64,000 nt of DNA from Actinomyces gerencseriae DSM 6844. Its GTDB lineage: Bacteria; Actinomycetota; Actinomycetes; Actinomycetales; Actinomycetaceae. The stretch is from NCBI RefSeq assembly GCF_000429265.1, contig NZ_AUBN01000003.1:1-64000 (forward strand). Direction: 5' to 3'. The position numbers and the translations under genes are program-made. How positions within the stretch are numbered: the first letter of the stretch is position 1; each line of letters begins with the position of its first letter. Below are positions 23,883 through 32,264 of this stretch, one piece after another. The notes under the pieces were generated by a model. That model made no database searches and had not been told where the DNA came from. It was given only the letters and a program-made list of their open reading frames with translations.

Positions 23883-25614
23883 GCTCCAGACGGTCGGCGG
23901 CGGTGCGGCGCGCCACCTCGACCGGATCCTCGACGGCGACCGGCACGACGACCTCGCAGTAGCACGTCAGTGCCGGCTCGGCCCCCGAGGGGAGCACGAC
24001 GACGCGGTCGTCGGCCGCCGTCTTGATGATCAGGCCGTCGGCCGGCGGCAGGCTCCCGCCGTTGCCGTCCGAGGCCCCGTCCATCAGGTCGAAGACGTCG
24101 ACCACGGGGGAGCCGGCCAGTGAGGCGGGCACGCCGCCGGCGCGCAGGCGGTCCATGGTGCCGGGGATGAGGGACGGATCCTCCACGCGCACGCGCAGGG
24201 GTCTGGTGGCGTGCAGCCCGTGCTCGCGCGCCAGCCGTTCGAGCAGGTCGGCGATCGATCGGCCCTGCTGCTTGAGCACGCTGGCCAGCACCGCCAGGCG
24301 CACGGCGGCCGAGATGCCGTCCCCGTCTCGCACCGAGGCGGGATCCACGCAGTAGCCCAGCGCCTCCTCGTAGCCGAAGACGAGCCCGGGCACCCGGCTG
24401 ATCCACCTGAAGCCGGTCAGCGCGTTGCGGTGGCCGAGCCCGTGGGCCTGCGCGATCCTGCGCAGCATGCGGGAGGAGACGATCGAGCTGGCCAGGATGC
24501 CGGTGCCCGTGAAGGCGGCGAGCTCGGCCGCCTGCTCGCCCAGGACCGTCCCGACCTCGTCGCCGGTGAGCCGACGCCAGCCTCCTGTGACGTGCTTGTC
24601 GGGGATGGCCGCGCAGCAGCGGCCGGCGTCGGGGCCGATGGCGATCACGAGGTCGGCATCGACCTGGCGGGCCAGCGCGAGGGCCGGGTCGAGGCGCCCG
24701 GACTCCTCCGGGGCGGGGAGGACGACGGCGGGGGAGTCGGGATCGGGGTCGAACTGCTCGGGCACGACGACGACGTCGAGCCCCACGCGGCTCAGCGCGT
24801 CGCGGCAGATCCTCCCGCCCTCGCCGCGCATGGCGGCCAGGACCACCCTCAGGGGCGCGGCGGCGCGCATGCGCGCCGCCCTCGCCGCGCTGTCGGTGTA
24901 CTCCTCGACCACCTCGGCGCCGAGGGCCTCCCAGCCGGAGTCCGGCATGGGCACCCCGTCCAGAGAGCCGACCGCGGCGATCCGCTCGGCGATCTCGGCG
25001 TCGTGGGGCGGCACGATCCGCGCGCCCCGACCCGGGCCGGTCACGACCCGTCCGCCCAGGTAGACCGCCCAGCTGCTGAGATCGTCGCAGCCGTTCGCGT
25101 CGGCGCGGTCCTCGCAGCCGCCGCCGTCCCGGGGCGGTCGGCGGGAGGTCGTCGCCATGACCGCGGCGTCGGCCCCCAGGCGCCGCAGCGCGAAGGCGAG
25201 GACCGGAGTGGGGCAATGGGACTCGAACAGGAGAGCGCGGCCCCCCGCACCGGTGATGACGGAGGCCGTGTCGCGGGCGAGGGCGTCCGAGCCGTGATGC
25301 GCGTCGTAGCCGATCACGACGGCGAAGCCCGCACCGAGCCTGTCCCGCAGATAGGCGGCCAGACCCGCGGCGGCGCGGATGACGACGACGCGGTTCATCC
25401 GGCCGGGCCCCGCCCCCGGGCGTCCCCGCAGGCCGGCGGCGCCAAGCCGCAGGACGGTCGAGAACGCGTCGGCCAGGGCGGCGGTGGCCCCGGCGTCGCC
25501 GTTCTCGTGGGCCCTCAGCAGAGCGGCGAGCTCCTCACGGGTCGTGGGATCGGGGTCCTCATCGATCCAGGCAGTCACGGCAACGGTGTCGAGAGAGCGA
25601 TCCGGGGGGGTCAT
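23845..25614 (-). CDS. Degenerate phosphoglucomutase/phosphomannomutase paralogue
   Basis: The 589-residue product aligns over its length with alpha-D-phosphohexomutases: LGAAGLRGRPGAGPGRMN (58-74), IGYDAHHGSD, PTPVLAFALRRLGADAAVM, EEALGYCVDPASVRDGDGIS and PSGAEPALTCYCE. The catalytic motif TASHNPP is altered to TTSRRPP (Ser157 kept, His-Asn replaced by Arg-Arg). The magnesium loop DPDADR reads GPDAGR (327-332), with two of the three aspartates replaced by glycine. The fold should be intact but metal-dependent phosphotransfer is doubtful. It may be inactive, regulatory, or have a new chemistry. It is convergent with the metal-import operon. Confidence 0.85.
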   Translation of the reverse strand: MTPPDRSLDTVAVTAWIDEDPDPTTREELAALLRAHENGDAGATAALADAFSTVLRLGAAGLRGRPGAGPGRMNRVVVIRAAAGLAAYLRDRLGAGFAVVIGYDAHHGSDALARDTASVITGAGGRALLFESHCPTPVLAFALRRLGADAAVMATTSRRPPRDGGGCEDRADANGCDDLSSWAVYLGGRVVTGPGRGARIVPPHDAEIAERIAAVGSLDGVPMPDSGWEALGAEVVEEYTDSAARAARMRAAAPLRVVLAAMRGEGGRICRDALSRVGLDVVVVPEQFDPDPDSPAVVLPAPEESGRLDPALALARQVDADLVIAIGPDAGRCCAAIPDKHVTGGWRRLTGDEVGTVLGEQAAELAAFTGTGILASSIVSSRMLRRIAQAHGLGHRNALTGFRWISRVPGLVFGYEEALGYCVDPASVRDGDGISAAVRLAVLASVLKQQGRSIADLLERLAREHGLHATRPLRVRVEDPSLIPGTMDRLRAGGVPASLAGSPVVDVFDLMDGASDGNGGSLPPADGLIIKTAADDRVVVLPSGAEPALTCYCEVVVPVAVEDPVEVARRTAADRLELMTTDLHGVLGI

Positions 25615-25740
25615 GGTTGCGACGCTACCGTGACGCGCCTGCCCCGAACCGGGACAATGACGGCCCTCACGAGTGGTGCCCAACACAAGGATGTGAGGCG
25701 GCTGATCCCGGCCGGGGAGGCTCGGGGCGCGCCGGTCGCT

Positions 25741-25828
25741 CGGGCCCGGATCCCGCCGTTCGGGCCCGGGGATCTGGAGCCCGGGCCGTGCCGCCGGAGC
25801 GGGCTCGGATCCCGCCGCTCGGGCCCGG
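25741..25828. repeat. Imperfect 29-bp direct repeat upstream of dapE
   Basis: CGGGCYCGGATCCCGCCG at 25741 and 25800 extends to 29 bp with two mismatches; the offset is 59 bp. The 282-bp gap between the mutase and dapE is otherwise GC-rich simple sequence with related CTCGGGGCGCGCCG copies near 25730 and 25839. No gene is visible. Confidence 0.45.
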
Positions 25829-25896
25829 CCGCTCCCGGCTCGGGGCGCGCCGCTCGGGCTCGGCCTCGGAACCGGGCGTCGCCGTACGCTGGGCCC

Positions 25897-27111
25897 ATGA
25901 CCGATGCCCCGCTCCCGCGGCCCCCTCGGGCCCCGCAGCAGCCGCCCGGCGATCCCGTTGCGCTGCCCGATCCCACCGGCGACCTCGGAGCCCTCGCCCT
26001 CGCCCTGGTGTCCGCCCCGAGCGTGTCCGGCGCCGAGGGCCCGCTGGCCGACGCCGTCCAGGCCGCTCTGGCGGCACGGGGGCATCTGGAGGTCCTGCGG
26101 CACGGCAACACGGTCGTCGCCCGCACCCGTCTGGGCCGCCCCGAGAGGATCGTCGTCGCCGGTCACCTGGACACCGTCCCCGTCTCGCGTCGCACCGGCA
26201 ACGTCCCGGGCCGCATGGAGACGCGCGACGGCCGGCCGGTCGTGTGGGGGCGCGGCAGTGTCGACATGAAGGGCGGCGTCGCCGTCGGCCTGCACCTGGC
26301 CGCCACCCTGACCGCCCCGCGCCGCGACGTCACCTGGGTCTTCTACGACAACGAGGAGGTCGTCGATGAGCTCAACGGGCTCGGCCTGGCGCTCGCGGCC
26401 CACCCGGACTGGTTCGAGGCCGACCTGGCGGTGCTCGGCGAGCCCACCGGCGCGGGCATCGAGGGCGGCTGCAACGGCACCCTGCGCCTCATCCTGGACG
26501 TGCCCGGGCTGGCCGCGCACTCGGCACGGGCCTGGCGCGGCGTCAACGCCATTCACGCCGCCTCCACCCTCATCGAGCGGGTCCGAGCCGCTCCGGTGCG
26601 GACCGTCGAGGTCGAGGGCCTGGCCTACCGGGAGTCCTTCAGCGTCGTCCTCATCGAGGGGGGCGTGGCGGCCAACACGATCCCCGACCGCTGCCGCCTC
26701 ACGGTCAACTACCGCTTCGCCCCCGACCTGACGGCCGAGGAGGCCCTCACTCGCGCCCGGCGCGTCCTGGCGGGACTCGCCCCCGACCGTCCCGGCGTCG
26801 ACGACGGGGCGGGCCCGGTCATCGACGCCGGCACCGGGGCGGTCGCGGTCGAGCTCGACGACCTGAGCCCGCCCGCCCGCCCGGGTCTCGACTCCCCCAT
26901 GGCGCGCGAGCTCATCGATCTGGTGCGCGAGCGCGGGGGAGGGGTCGGCCCCAAGTACGGGTGGACCGACGTCGCCCGCTTCTCCGCGGCCGGCGTGCCC
27001 GCGGTGAACCTCGGCCCGGGCGACCCGATGCTGTGCCACACCGACGACGAGCACTGCCCCGTGGACCAGATCGAGGCGGTCGCGGACGCGCTGCGCGCCT
27101 GGCTCGCGTGA
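25897..27111 (+). CDS. dapE: Succinyl-diaminopimelate desuccinylase
   Basis: DapE frees L,L-diaminopimelate for lysine and peptidoglycan synthesis. The M20 di-zinc peptidase motifs are present: VVAGHLDTVPV, WGRGSVDMKGGVAV (bridging Asp), YDNEEVVDELNGLG (catalytic Glu-Glu), VLGEPTGAGIEGGCNGTLR and, at the end, GPGDPMLCHTDDEHCPVDQI (last His ligand). A Pro-rich leader of about 28 residues precedes the domain; ATG 25897 is the first reasonable start after the repeat-rich gap. The order dapE then LOG protein is also found in mycobacteria. Confidence 0.92.
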   Translation: MTDAPLPRPPRAPQQPPGDPVALPDPTGDLGALALALVSAPSVSGAEGPLADAVQAALAARGHLEVLRHGNTVVARTRLGRPERIVVAGHLDTVPVSRRTGNVPGRMETRDGRPVVWGRGSVDMKGGVAVGLHLAATLTAPRRDVTWVFYDNEEVVDELNGLGLALAAHPDWFEADLAVLGEPTGAGIEGGCNGTLRLILDVPGLAAHSARAWRGVNAIHAASTLIERVRAAPVRTVEVEGLAYRESFSVVLIEGGVAANTIPDRCRLTVNYRFAPDLTAEEALTRARRVLAGLAPDRPGVDDGAGPVIDAGTGAVAVELDDLSPPARPGLDSPMARELIDLVRERGGGVGPKYGWTDVARFSAAGVPAVNLGPGDPMLCHTDDEHCPVDQIEAVADALRAWLA

Positions 27112-27175
27112 TGGTCCGGGCGGCGTGTCCGACGGCACCCGCCGGTACCGCCGCGCGATGGGGGATCATGCCCCC

Positions 27176-27949
27176 ATGACGAGCAAGATACGTGAGACCT
27201 ACCGCAAGGGGCCCGTGCTGCTGCGCGGGACTCAGATCCCCGCTCGGACCACCGACGCGCGCCTGCTGGACCGTCGAGGCGACGCCGACTGGCTCCACTC
27301 CGATCCGTGGCGCGTCCTGCGCATCCAGTCCGAGTTCGTCGAGGGGTTCGGCGCGCTGGCCGAGCTGGGGCCGGCGATCGGCGTCTTCGGGTCGGCGCGC
27401 ACCGCCGCCGACGACCCGGCCTACGCCCTGGCCGAGCGGATCGGAGCGGGCCTGGCGCGCAGCGGCTACGGCGTCATCACCGGCGGGGGCCCCGGAATGA
27501 TGGAGGCCGCCAACAAGGGCGCCCATGAGGCCGGCGGCGCCTCCGTGGGACTCGGCATCGAGCTCCCCCGGGAGCAGGAGATGAATCAGTACGTCGACCT
27601 GGGCATCGACTTCCGCTACTTCTTCGCGCGCAAGACGATGTTCCTGAAGTACTCGGACGGCTTCGTCGTCATGCCGGGGGGCATGGGCACGCTCGACGAG
27701 CTCTTCGAGGCAGTCACCCTGGTCCAGACCGGCAAGGTCTCCTCCTTCCCGATCGTACTGGTGGGCTCGGCCTACTGGGGCGGACTGGTGGACTGGATCC
27801 GCGGCACCGTTCTCGACACCGGCACGATCTCGCCCGAGGACCTCGATCTGCTCCCCGTTGTCGACACGGCCCGGGAGGCCGTCGACTACGTCGTCGATGG
27901 CGCGCGGCGGCTGCGGGCCGGTCGGGTCGCCCGGGATCGCGAGGCCTGA
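27176..27949 (+). CDS. LOG family (TIGR00730) protein, possible cytokinin riboside 5'-monophosphate phosphoribohydrolase
   Basis: The Rossmann-fold motifs of the family are clear: GVFGSARTAADDPAYALAER, GGGPGMMEAANKGAHEAGG and MPGGMGTLDELFEAVTLVQT. Members such as mycobacterial Rv1205 release nucleobases from N6-modified AMP. At 257 residues it is of the longer type. An ATG at 27158 is an alternative start. It is separated from dapE by 64 bases and probably cotranscribed. Confidence 0.88.
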   Translation: MTSKIRETYRKGPVLLRGTQIPARTTDARLLDRRGDADWLHSDPWRVLRIQSEFVEGFGALAELGPAIGVFGSARTAADDPAYALAERIGAGLARSGYGVITGGGPGMMEAANKGAHEAGGASVGLGIELPREQEMNQYVDLGIDFRYFFARKTMFLKYSDGFVVMPGGMGTLDELFEAVTLVQTGKVSSFPIVLVGSAYWGGLVDWIRGTVLDTGTISPEDLDLLPVVDTAREAVDYVVDGARRLRAGRVARDREA

Positions 27950-28069
27950 CGAGGCGCGAGGCGGCCCGGCGGATGACCCGACGACCGGGCGGCGACGAAG
28001 CGGAACCGGGCATAGTTGAGCATTCGTGGACTTAACCACGTTCTCCTGAGGATCGGCGTCGTCGTGCCG

Positions 28070-28075
28070 TAGAAT
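28070..28075 (+). promoter_or_regulatory. -10 element of the DUF3117 gene
   Basis: TAGAAT lies 52 bases before the ATG, followed by an unusually AT-rich leader for this genome and an AAGGGGAG ribosome site. A -35 match (about TGAGGA at 28047) is weak. Confidence 0.5.
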
Positions 28076-28127
28076 GAACTGGGCAGTGCGGTGATGAATC
28101 CGCGATACAGCACTGAAAGGGGAGCTC

Positions 28128-28295
28128 ATGGCTGCCATGAAGCCCAGGACCGGCGACGGGCCTCTCGAAGTCGTCAAAGAAGGCCGCTCGATTATTATGC
28201 GCGTACCGCTGGAGGGCGGTGGCCGTCTGGTCGTCGAGATCACACCCAATGAGATCAAAGAGCTCCAGGAGGCGCTGGCCTCCGTGAAGTACTGA
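28128..28295 (+). CDS. DUF3117 family protein
   Basis: The 55-residue product (MAAMKPRTGDGPLEVVKEGR..., ending NEIKELQEALASVKY) belongs to a tiny family found in nearly all actinobacteria, including Rv1211. Its function is unknown to me. It is predicted soluble: a beta-rich core with a C-terminal helix. AAGGGGAG lies 5 bases before ATG 28128. A hairpin follows, so it is probably a single-gene transcript. The near-universal conservation in the phylum points to a housekeeping role. Confidence 0.92.
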   Translation: MAAMKPRTGDGPLEVVKEGRSIIMRVPLEGGGRLVVEITPNEIKELQEALASVKY

Positions 28296-28340
28296 TTCTC
28301 GAGCCGTGCATCGTATGCGGTGCCGACCGCGGTAACGGCA

Positions 28341-28369
28341 GGAGCCGGGTCCCCACGGGCCCGGTTCTC
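28341..28369 (+). terminator. Terminator after the DUF3117 gene
   Basis: AGCCGGGTCC and GGGCCCGGTT pair over 10 positions (two G-U pairs) with loop CCAC, followed by TCTCGT. The remaining bases up to 28535 are GGCCGG-rich simple sequence in which I see no gene. Confidence 0.65.
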
Positions 28370-28535
28370 GTATGAGGGCGCAGGAGCACCAGTCCACTAC
28401 TACTACTCCGGTAACAGGTCCTGCGCCAGTCGGGGCCGGCCCGAATCGGTCCGGGCCGGCATGGGCCGGTGCGAACCGGTCGAGAACCGGTTCGATTCAG
28501 GGGTCGGTCCGGGCGGCCCGGGGCCGGCACCGGGC

Positions 28536-29171
28536 TCAGGCCCGGCGGACGGCCACCAGCAGCCCGTCGCCCACCGGCAGGAGCGAGACGAGCACACTGT
28601 CGTGATCGCGCAGGGACTTGCCGAGCTCGCGCGCGGCGACCGTCGCGGCGTCGCGGCGGGCGGGGTCGGCGACATGATCGTTCCACAGGGCCCGAGTGAC
28701 GGCGAGGACGCCGCCGATGCGCAGCATGCGCAGCGCCGCTCCGGCCAGCGCGGCGGACTCCTCCGGCTCGACGTCGAGGACGACCATGTCGTAGGAGCGG
28801 GCGGCCATGCGGGGCATGACGTCGGAGGCCCTGCCCCGGATGATCCGCGTGCGCGCCCCCGGGTAGCCGGCGGCGTCGAAGGCCCTGCGCGCCTCCCTCT
28901 GGAGCTCGGGCTCGACGTCGATGGTCGTCAGCACGCCGTCCGAGCCCATGCCGCTGAGCAGGCACAGCCCCGAGACGCCGGTGCCGGTGCCGATCTCGGC
29001 GACGGACTTCGCGGCCACGGCGGCGGCGAGCATCCTCAGTGCCGCGCCGGTCGCCGGGGACACGGGCGCGATGCCGAGCTCGATGCCGCGCAGCCTGGCC
29101 TCGGCGGTCTGCTCGTCCTCGCCGGGGAACTCCTCGGTGTAGGACCAGCTCAAGGTCTTGTCGGCGCTCAC
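28536..29171 (-). CDS. O-methyltransferase family 3 protein
   Basis: The 211-residue product has the catechol O-methyltransferase-like plan: GIELGIAPVSPATGAALRML, the SAM-binding glycine loop VAEIGTGTGVSGLCLLSGM, TTIDVEPELQREARRAFDAA and YDMVVLDVEPEE. It resembles mycobacterial Rv1220c, which sits in the same relation to tatB and mrp. The substrate is unknown; the family methylates small phenolics and related compounds. It is divergent from tatB across a 254-bp gap in which I see only the tatB promoter. Confidence 0.85.
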   Translation of the reverse strand: MSADKTLSWSYTEEFPGEDEQTAEARLRGIELGIAPVSPATGAALRMLAAAVAAKSVAEIGTGTGVSGLCLLSGMGSDGVLTTIDVEPELQREARRAFDAAGYPGARTRIIRGRASDVMPRMAARSYDMVVLDVEPEESAALAGAALRMLRIGGVLAVTRALWNDHVADPARRDAATVAARELGKSLRDHDSVLVSLLPVGDGLLVAVRRA

Positions 29172-29413
29172 CGTTCCACCTTCCGTGCTGCGACCGGTGG
29201 TCGCGTGGGATCGGGTCTGCCCGTGCGGGGCCCGAGGCGGGGCGGGCGCGGGCGACTGCTCTCATTGTTCCAGGTTGCGAGCCCATCAGCGGTATCGCCC
29301 CTGGCGATGCGCACGCCGCCGTGATGCTACGCGGGCGTGCGGGATCGCCGTGCGGCACGCCGCGGCCCCGTCCGCCGTGCGCCGGGCCCGTGCTCGGTGT
29401 CGTCCTCGTTCCC

Positions 29414-29419
29414 TATACT
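29414..29419 (+). promoter_or_regulatory. -10 element of a leaderless tatB transcript
   Basis: TATACT is a near-perfect -10 box only 6 bases before the GTG of tatB, so transcription should start at the start codon. No good -35 is visible. Confidence 0.65.
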
Positions 29420-29425
29420 GGTCGC

Positions 29426-30280
29426 GTGCTAGGCATCTCGGGTTCCGAATTCCTCGTCATCATCCTGGTGGTGGTCATCGTCGTCGGGCCGCAGCGCCTG
29501 CCCGAGTACGCCCGCAAGCTGACCCAGGCCGTGCGCCGTCTCAGGGTGTTCCTGGACGACGCCAAGGAGCAGATCGCAGAGGAGGTCGGTCCGGAGCTGG
29601 CCGACCTCAACCTGACCGACCTCGACCCCCGCAACTACGACCCGCGCAAGATCGTGCGCGACGCCCTGGGCGAGGACCTGGACGCCATCCGCAAGGACCT
29701 CGCCACCCCGTTCCAGTCCGTCGCCAAGGAGGCCAGGGAGACGGCCGACGCCGTCGCGACGGGGACGGCGCCCCGCTCGACCAAGTCCCTGACTCGGATG
29801 ATCGATGGCAAGGCCGAGGAGACGCGCAGGGAGCGCGAGGCGCAGGCGGAGCCGTCGCCGTCCGGCGCTCCCGACGGAGACGGCTCCGGGGGCTCCTCCG
29901 AGAGCTCTTGCAGGGACTCGCACGATGCCGATGACACCACGGGCGGGACGACCGCCGGCGTCCCGGTGGATGCTGGCGGGGCCCCCGCCGACGACGGTGG
30001 GAGGGCCGCCGACGGGGATTCGGTCATCCAGGCCCCGGCGGCCGATGAGACCCTGGATGAGATCCCGGCGGCCGGGGCGGCCGATGAGGGCCCGGGTGGT
30101 CGGGCCCCGGATCCGGTTCCTTCGAGCCTGGTCGAGGACGCCGCCCAGGATGATGGGGACGCCGAGCGGTCGATCGGGAGGACCCGGGTGCGCCCGGTGT
30201 CTCCCCGCGACATCGTGCGCGCGGCCAACGCCGCCGCGCGCACCCGCGCCGAGGCCGCAACGGCCGTCGTCGATGCCTGA
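29426..30280 (+). CDS. tatB: Sec-independent protein translocase subunit TatB
   Basis: TatB is the substrate-receptor partner of TatC for export of folded twin-arginine proteins. The start VLGISGSEFLVIILVVVIVV followed by GPQRLPEYARKLTQAVRRLR gives the single membrane helix, the conserved Glu and Gly-Pro hinge, and the amphipathic helix. It is 284 residues long; the acidic Gly/Asp/Ala-rich tail of over 150 residues is much longer than in E. coli but common in actinobacteria. The GTG is set by the promoter and by the family start. It is convergent with mrp across a strong hairpin. Confidence 0.9.
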   Translation: MLGISGSEFLVIILVVVIVVGPQRLPEYARKLTQAVRRLRVFLDDAKEQIAEEVGPELADLNLTDLDPRNYDPRKIVRDALGEDLDAIRKDLATPFQSVAKEARETADAVATGTAPRSTKSLTRMIDGKAEETRREREAQAEPSPSGAPDGDGSGGSSESSCRDSHDADDTTGGTTAGVPVDAGGAPADDGGRAADGDSVIQAPAADETLDEIPAAGAADEGPGGRAPDPVPSSLVEDAAQDDGDAERSIGRTRVRPVSPRDIVRAANAAARTRAEAATAVVDA

Positions 30281-30340
30281 GGCCCGGGAGGTTTGAGATC
30301 CGGCTGACCGAGGATCGGGGCCGGCCGAGGCGACTCACTC

Positions 30341-30392
30341 ACGACCGCCGACCGCCGGGAGCCCCTCGGGGCTCCCGGCGGTCGGCGGTCGT
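30341..30392. terminator. 25-bp perfect hairpin between convergent tatB and mrp
   Basis: Bases 30341-30365 and 30368-30392 are exact reverse complements with a two-base spacer (TC); the arm centre reads GCCGACCGCCGGGAGCCCC. Its last base is the first base of the mrp stop codon. It can end transcription from both sides. Confidence 0.8.
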
Positions 30393-31537
30393 CAGGTCGC
30401 GACCTTCAGGCTGAGCCTGCGACCGGCCAGCCCGCGGGAGCGGTGGGAGAGCCTGCTCGCGACCCCCGCCAGCTCCAGGGCCGCGGGCGCATCGGCGGCC
30501 GGCCTGCCGCCCTCGGAGACAGTGGTGGGCACACCGCCGTCGGAGCCCTCCCGCAGGCGGATGTCCAGGGGGAGTTGGGCCAGGAGCGGCACCTCGTACC
30601 CCAGCGTTCGCGTCAGTGAGTCGCTGACTCTCCCGCCCCCTCCCGAGCCGAAGATCTCCAGGCGCGAACCGTCGGCCTGCGGCATGTAGGACATGTTCTC
30701 GATGACGCCGACGACCTTCTGATTGGTCTGGGTGGCGATGAGCCCGGTGCGCTCGGCGACCTCCGCCGCGGCGGTCTGCGGCGTGGTCACCACCAGGATC
30801 TCGGCGTTCGGCAGGAGCTGGGCCACCGAGATCGTCACGTCCCCGGTTCCGGGGGGCAGGTCGAGCAGGAGGACGTCCAGGTCGCCCCAGAAGACGTCGG
30901 AGAGGAACTGCTGGACCGCCCGGTGCAGCATGGGACCGCGCCAGACGACCGGCTGCTTGTCCTCCACGAACATGCCGATGGAGATGACCTTGACCCCGTA
31001 CGCCACCGGCGGGACGATCATGCCGTCCAGCTGGGTGGGGACCCGGTCCACGCCGAGCATGCGGGGGATGGAGAAGCCGTAGATGTCGGCGTCGACGACG
31101 CCCACGCTCAGGCCCTGGGCGGCCATCGCCGCCGCGAGGTTGGCGGTCACCGAGGACTTGCCGACCCCGCCCTTGCCGGAGGTCACCGCGTACACGCGCG
31201 TGAGGCTGCCCGGCTGGGTGAAGGGGATGACCGGTTCGGCGGCGCCGCCGCGCAGCCGGGCGCGCAGCTCCGCCTTCTGCTCGTCGGTCATGACGCCCAG
31301 GCGCACGCTCACCCCGGTGACGCCCTCGACACCACCGACCTCGCGACGCGTGTCCTCCGTGATCGTGTCCTTGAGCGGACAGCCGGCGACAGTCAGCAGG
31401 ACGCCGACGGTCACGGCCCCCGCGTCGTCGATCTCGACCGATTCGACCATGCCGAGATCGGTGATCGAACGGCGGAGCTCGGGGTCGATGACTCGGCCGA
31501 GGGCCTCACGAACTGCGTCTTCGGTGGGTGCGGACAT
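30392..31537 (-). CDS. mrp: Mrp/NBP35-type iron-sulfur carrier P-loop ATPase
   Basis: The N-terminal 95 residues are a MIP18/DUF59 domain (EALGRVIDPELRRSITDLGM; VAGCPLKDTI with a Cys). The ParA-like domain has the deviant Walker A VTSGKGGVGKSSVTANLA, switch GVVDADIYGFSIPRML and LLLDLPPGTGDVTISV. The protein should load or transfer Fe-S clusters. The CxxC cluster motif that follows ENMS in many homologues is absent (ENMSYMPQADGSRLEIFGS), as I recall for mycobacterial Mrp too. It has 381 residues, and its start leaves an upstream gap of about 145 bases. Confidence 0.92.
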   Translation of the reverse strand: MSAPTEDAVREALGRVIDPELRRSITDLGMVESVEIDDAGAVTVGVLLTVAGCPLKDTITEDTRREVGGVEGVTGVSVRLGVMTDEQKAELRARLRGGAAEPVIPFTQPGSLTRVYAVTSGKGGVGKSSVTANLAAAMAAQGLSVGVVDADIYGFSIPRMLGVDRVPTQLDGMIVPPVAYGVKVISIGMFVEDKQPVVWRGPMLHRAVQQFLSDVFWGDLDVLLLDLPPGTGDVTISVAQLLPNAEILVVTTPQTAAAEVAERTGLIATQTNQKVVGVIENMSYMPQADGSRLEIFGSGGGGRVSDSLTRTLGYEVPLLAQLPLDIRLREGSDGGVPTTVSEGGRPAADAPAALELAGVASRLSHRSRGLAGRRLSLKVAT

Positions 31538-31682
31538 GACACCATCCTAAGTGGCCGCGTGCGGTGGCCGTCGTGGTGCGCAGCACGTTGGAGGGGGCCT
31601 TCGCGCTCCGGGCGCGGCCTCGGGGCGGGATCGGGCGCCGGCCGGGTCCGAGGCCCGTGCTGCGCTCCGGGCGCGCATGGCC

Positions 31683-32264
31683 TCAGGCGTTCCGTGGCGG
31701 CGCCCCCTGCCCGTCCGGCTCCTCGGAGAGCTCCTCCATGAGCTCGCCGACGATCTCCTCGCGCGAGCGGCGCTCCTCGGTGAGCAGCTCCTCCAGGACG
31801 TCGCGCAGCTCGGAGCGCACGAAGTCCCGGGTGGCCACCTCGTTCATCGCCAGGCGCAGCGAGGCGATCTCGCGAGTGAGGAACTCCGTGTCCTCCAGGT
31901 TGCGCTGGGCGCGCTGGCGGTCCTGCTCGGCGGTGACGCGGTCGCGGTCGTCCTGGCGGTTCTGGGCCAGCAGGATCAGCGGCGCGGAGTAGGACGCCTG
32001 GGTGGAGAAGGCCAGGTTGAGCAGGATGAAGGGGTACGGGTCCCAGGCGGCTCCCTCGTTGATCTTCACCAGGAGCATGTTCGCCGCGATCCACGCCACG
32101 ACGAACACCGTCATGTAGAGGACGAACTTCGGCGAGCCCATGAACCGGGCCGTCGCCTCGGCGAAGCGCCCGAAGCCGTCGGAGCGGGAGGCGCGCGCGG
32201 GATGGAACCAGCGCATCCACCGCGAGCGGGACCGGTTCAGCGGCTGGTCGAGCTGGTCAGGCAT
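31683..32264 (-). CDS. DUF1003 family membrane protein
   Basis: The DUF1003 core is present: MGSPKFVLYMTVFVVAWIAA, then PYPFILLNLAFSTQASYSAP and LILLAQNRQDDRDR, giving two membrane helices and the conserved QNRQ..RD motif. A charged helical tail (RNLEDTEFLTREIASLRLAM...) likely forms a coiled coil. The 193-residue start is chosen at ATG 32264, which overlaps the stop of the CBS-domain gene by 8 bases; the pair is cotranscribed. A DUF1003 and CBS/MgtE_N pair near mrp is also seen in mycobacteria. Function unknown; a magnesium link is a guess from the partner. Confidence 0.87.
   Translation of the reverse strand: MPDQLDQPLNRSRSRWMRWFHPARASRSDGFGRFAEATARFMGSPKFVLYMTVFVVAWIAANMLLVKINEGAAWDPYPFILLNLAFSTQASYSAPLILLAQNRQDDRDRVTAEQDRQRAQRNLEDTEFLTREIASLRLAMNEVATRDFVRSELRDVLEELLTEERRSREEIVGELMEELSEEPDGQGAPPRNA

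Noticed and set aside
25741-25828. Another CRISPR-like repeat pair before dapE
   Set aside because: The offset is 59 bp, the copies differ, there are only two, and the surrounding sequence consists of related GC-rich motifs; kept only as a simple repeat.
28484-28510. Possible tRNA T-arm (CGGTTCGATTC) after the DUF3117 terminator
   Set aside because: The preceding 70 bases are GGCCGG-type simple sequence that does not fold into acceptor, D and anticodon arms.
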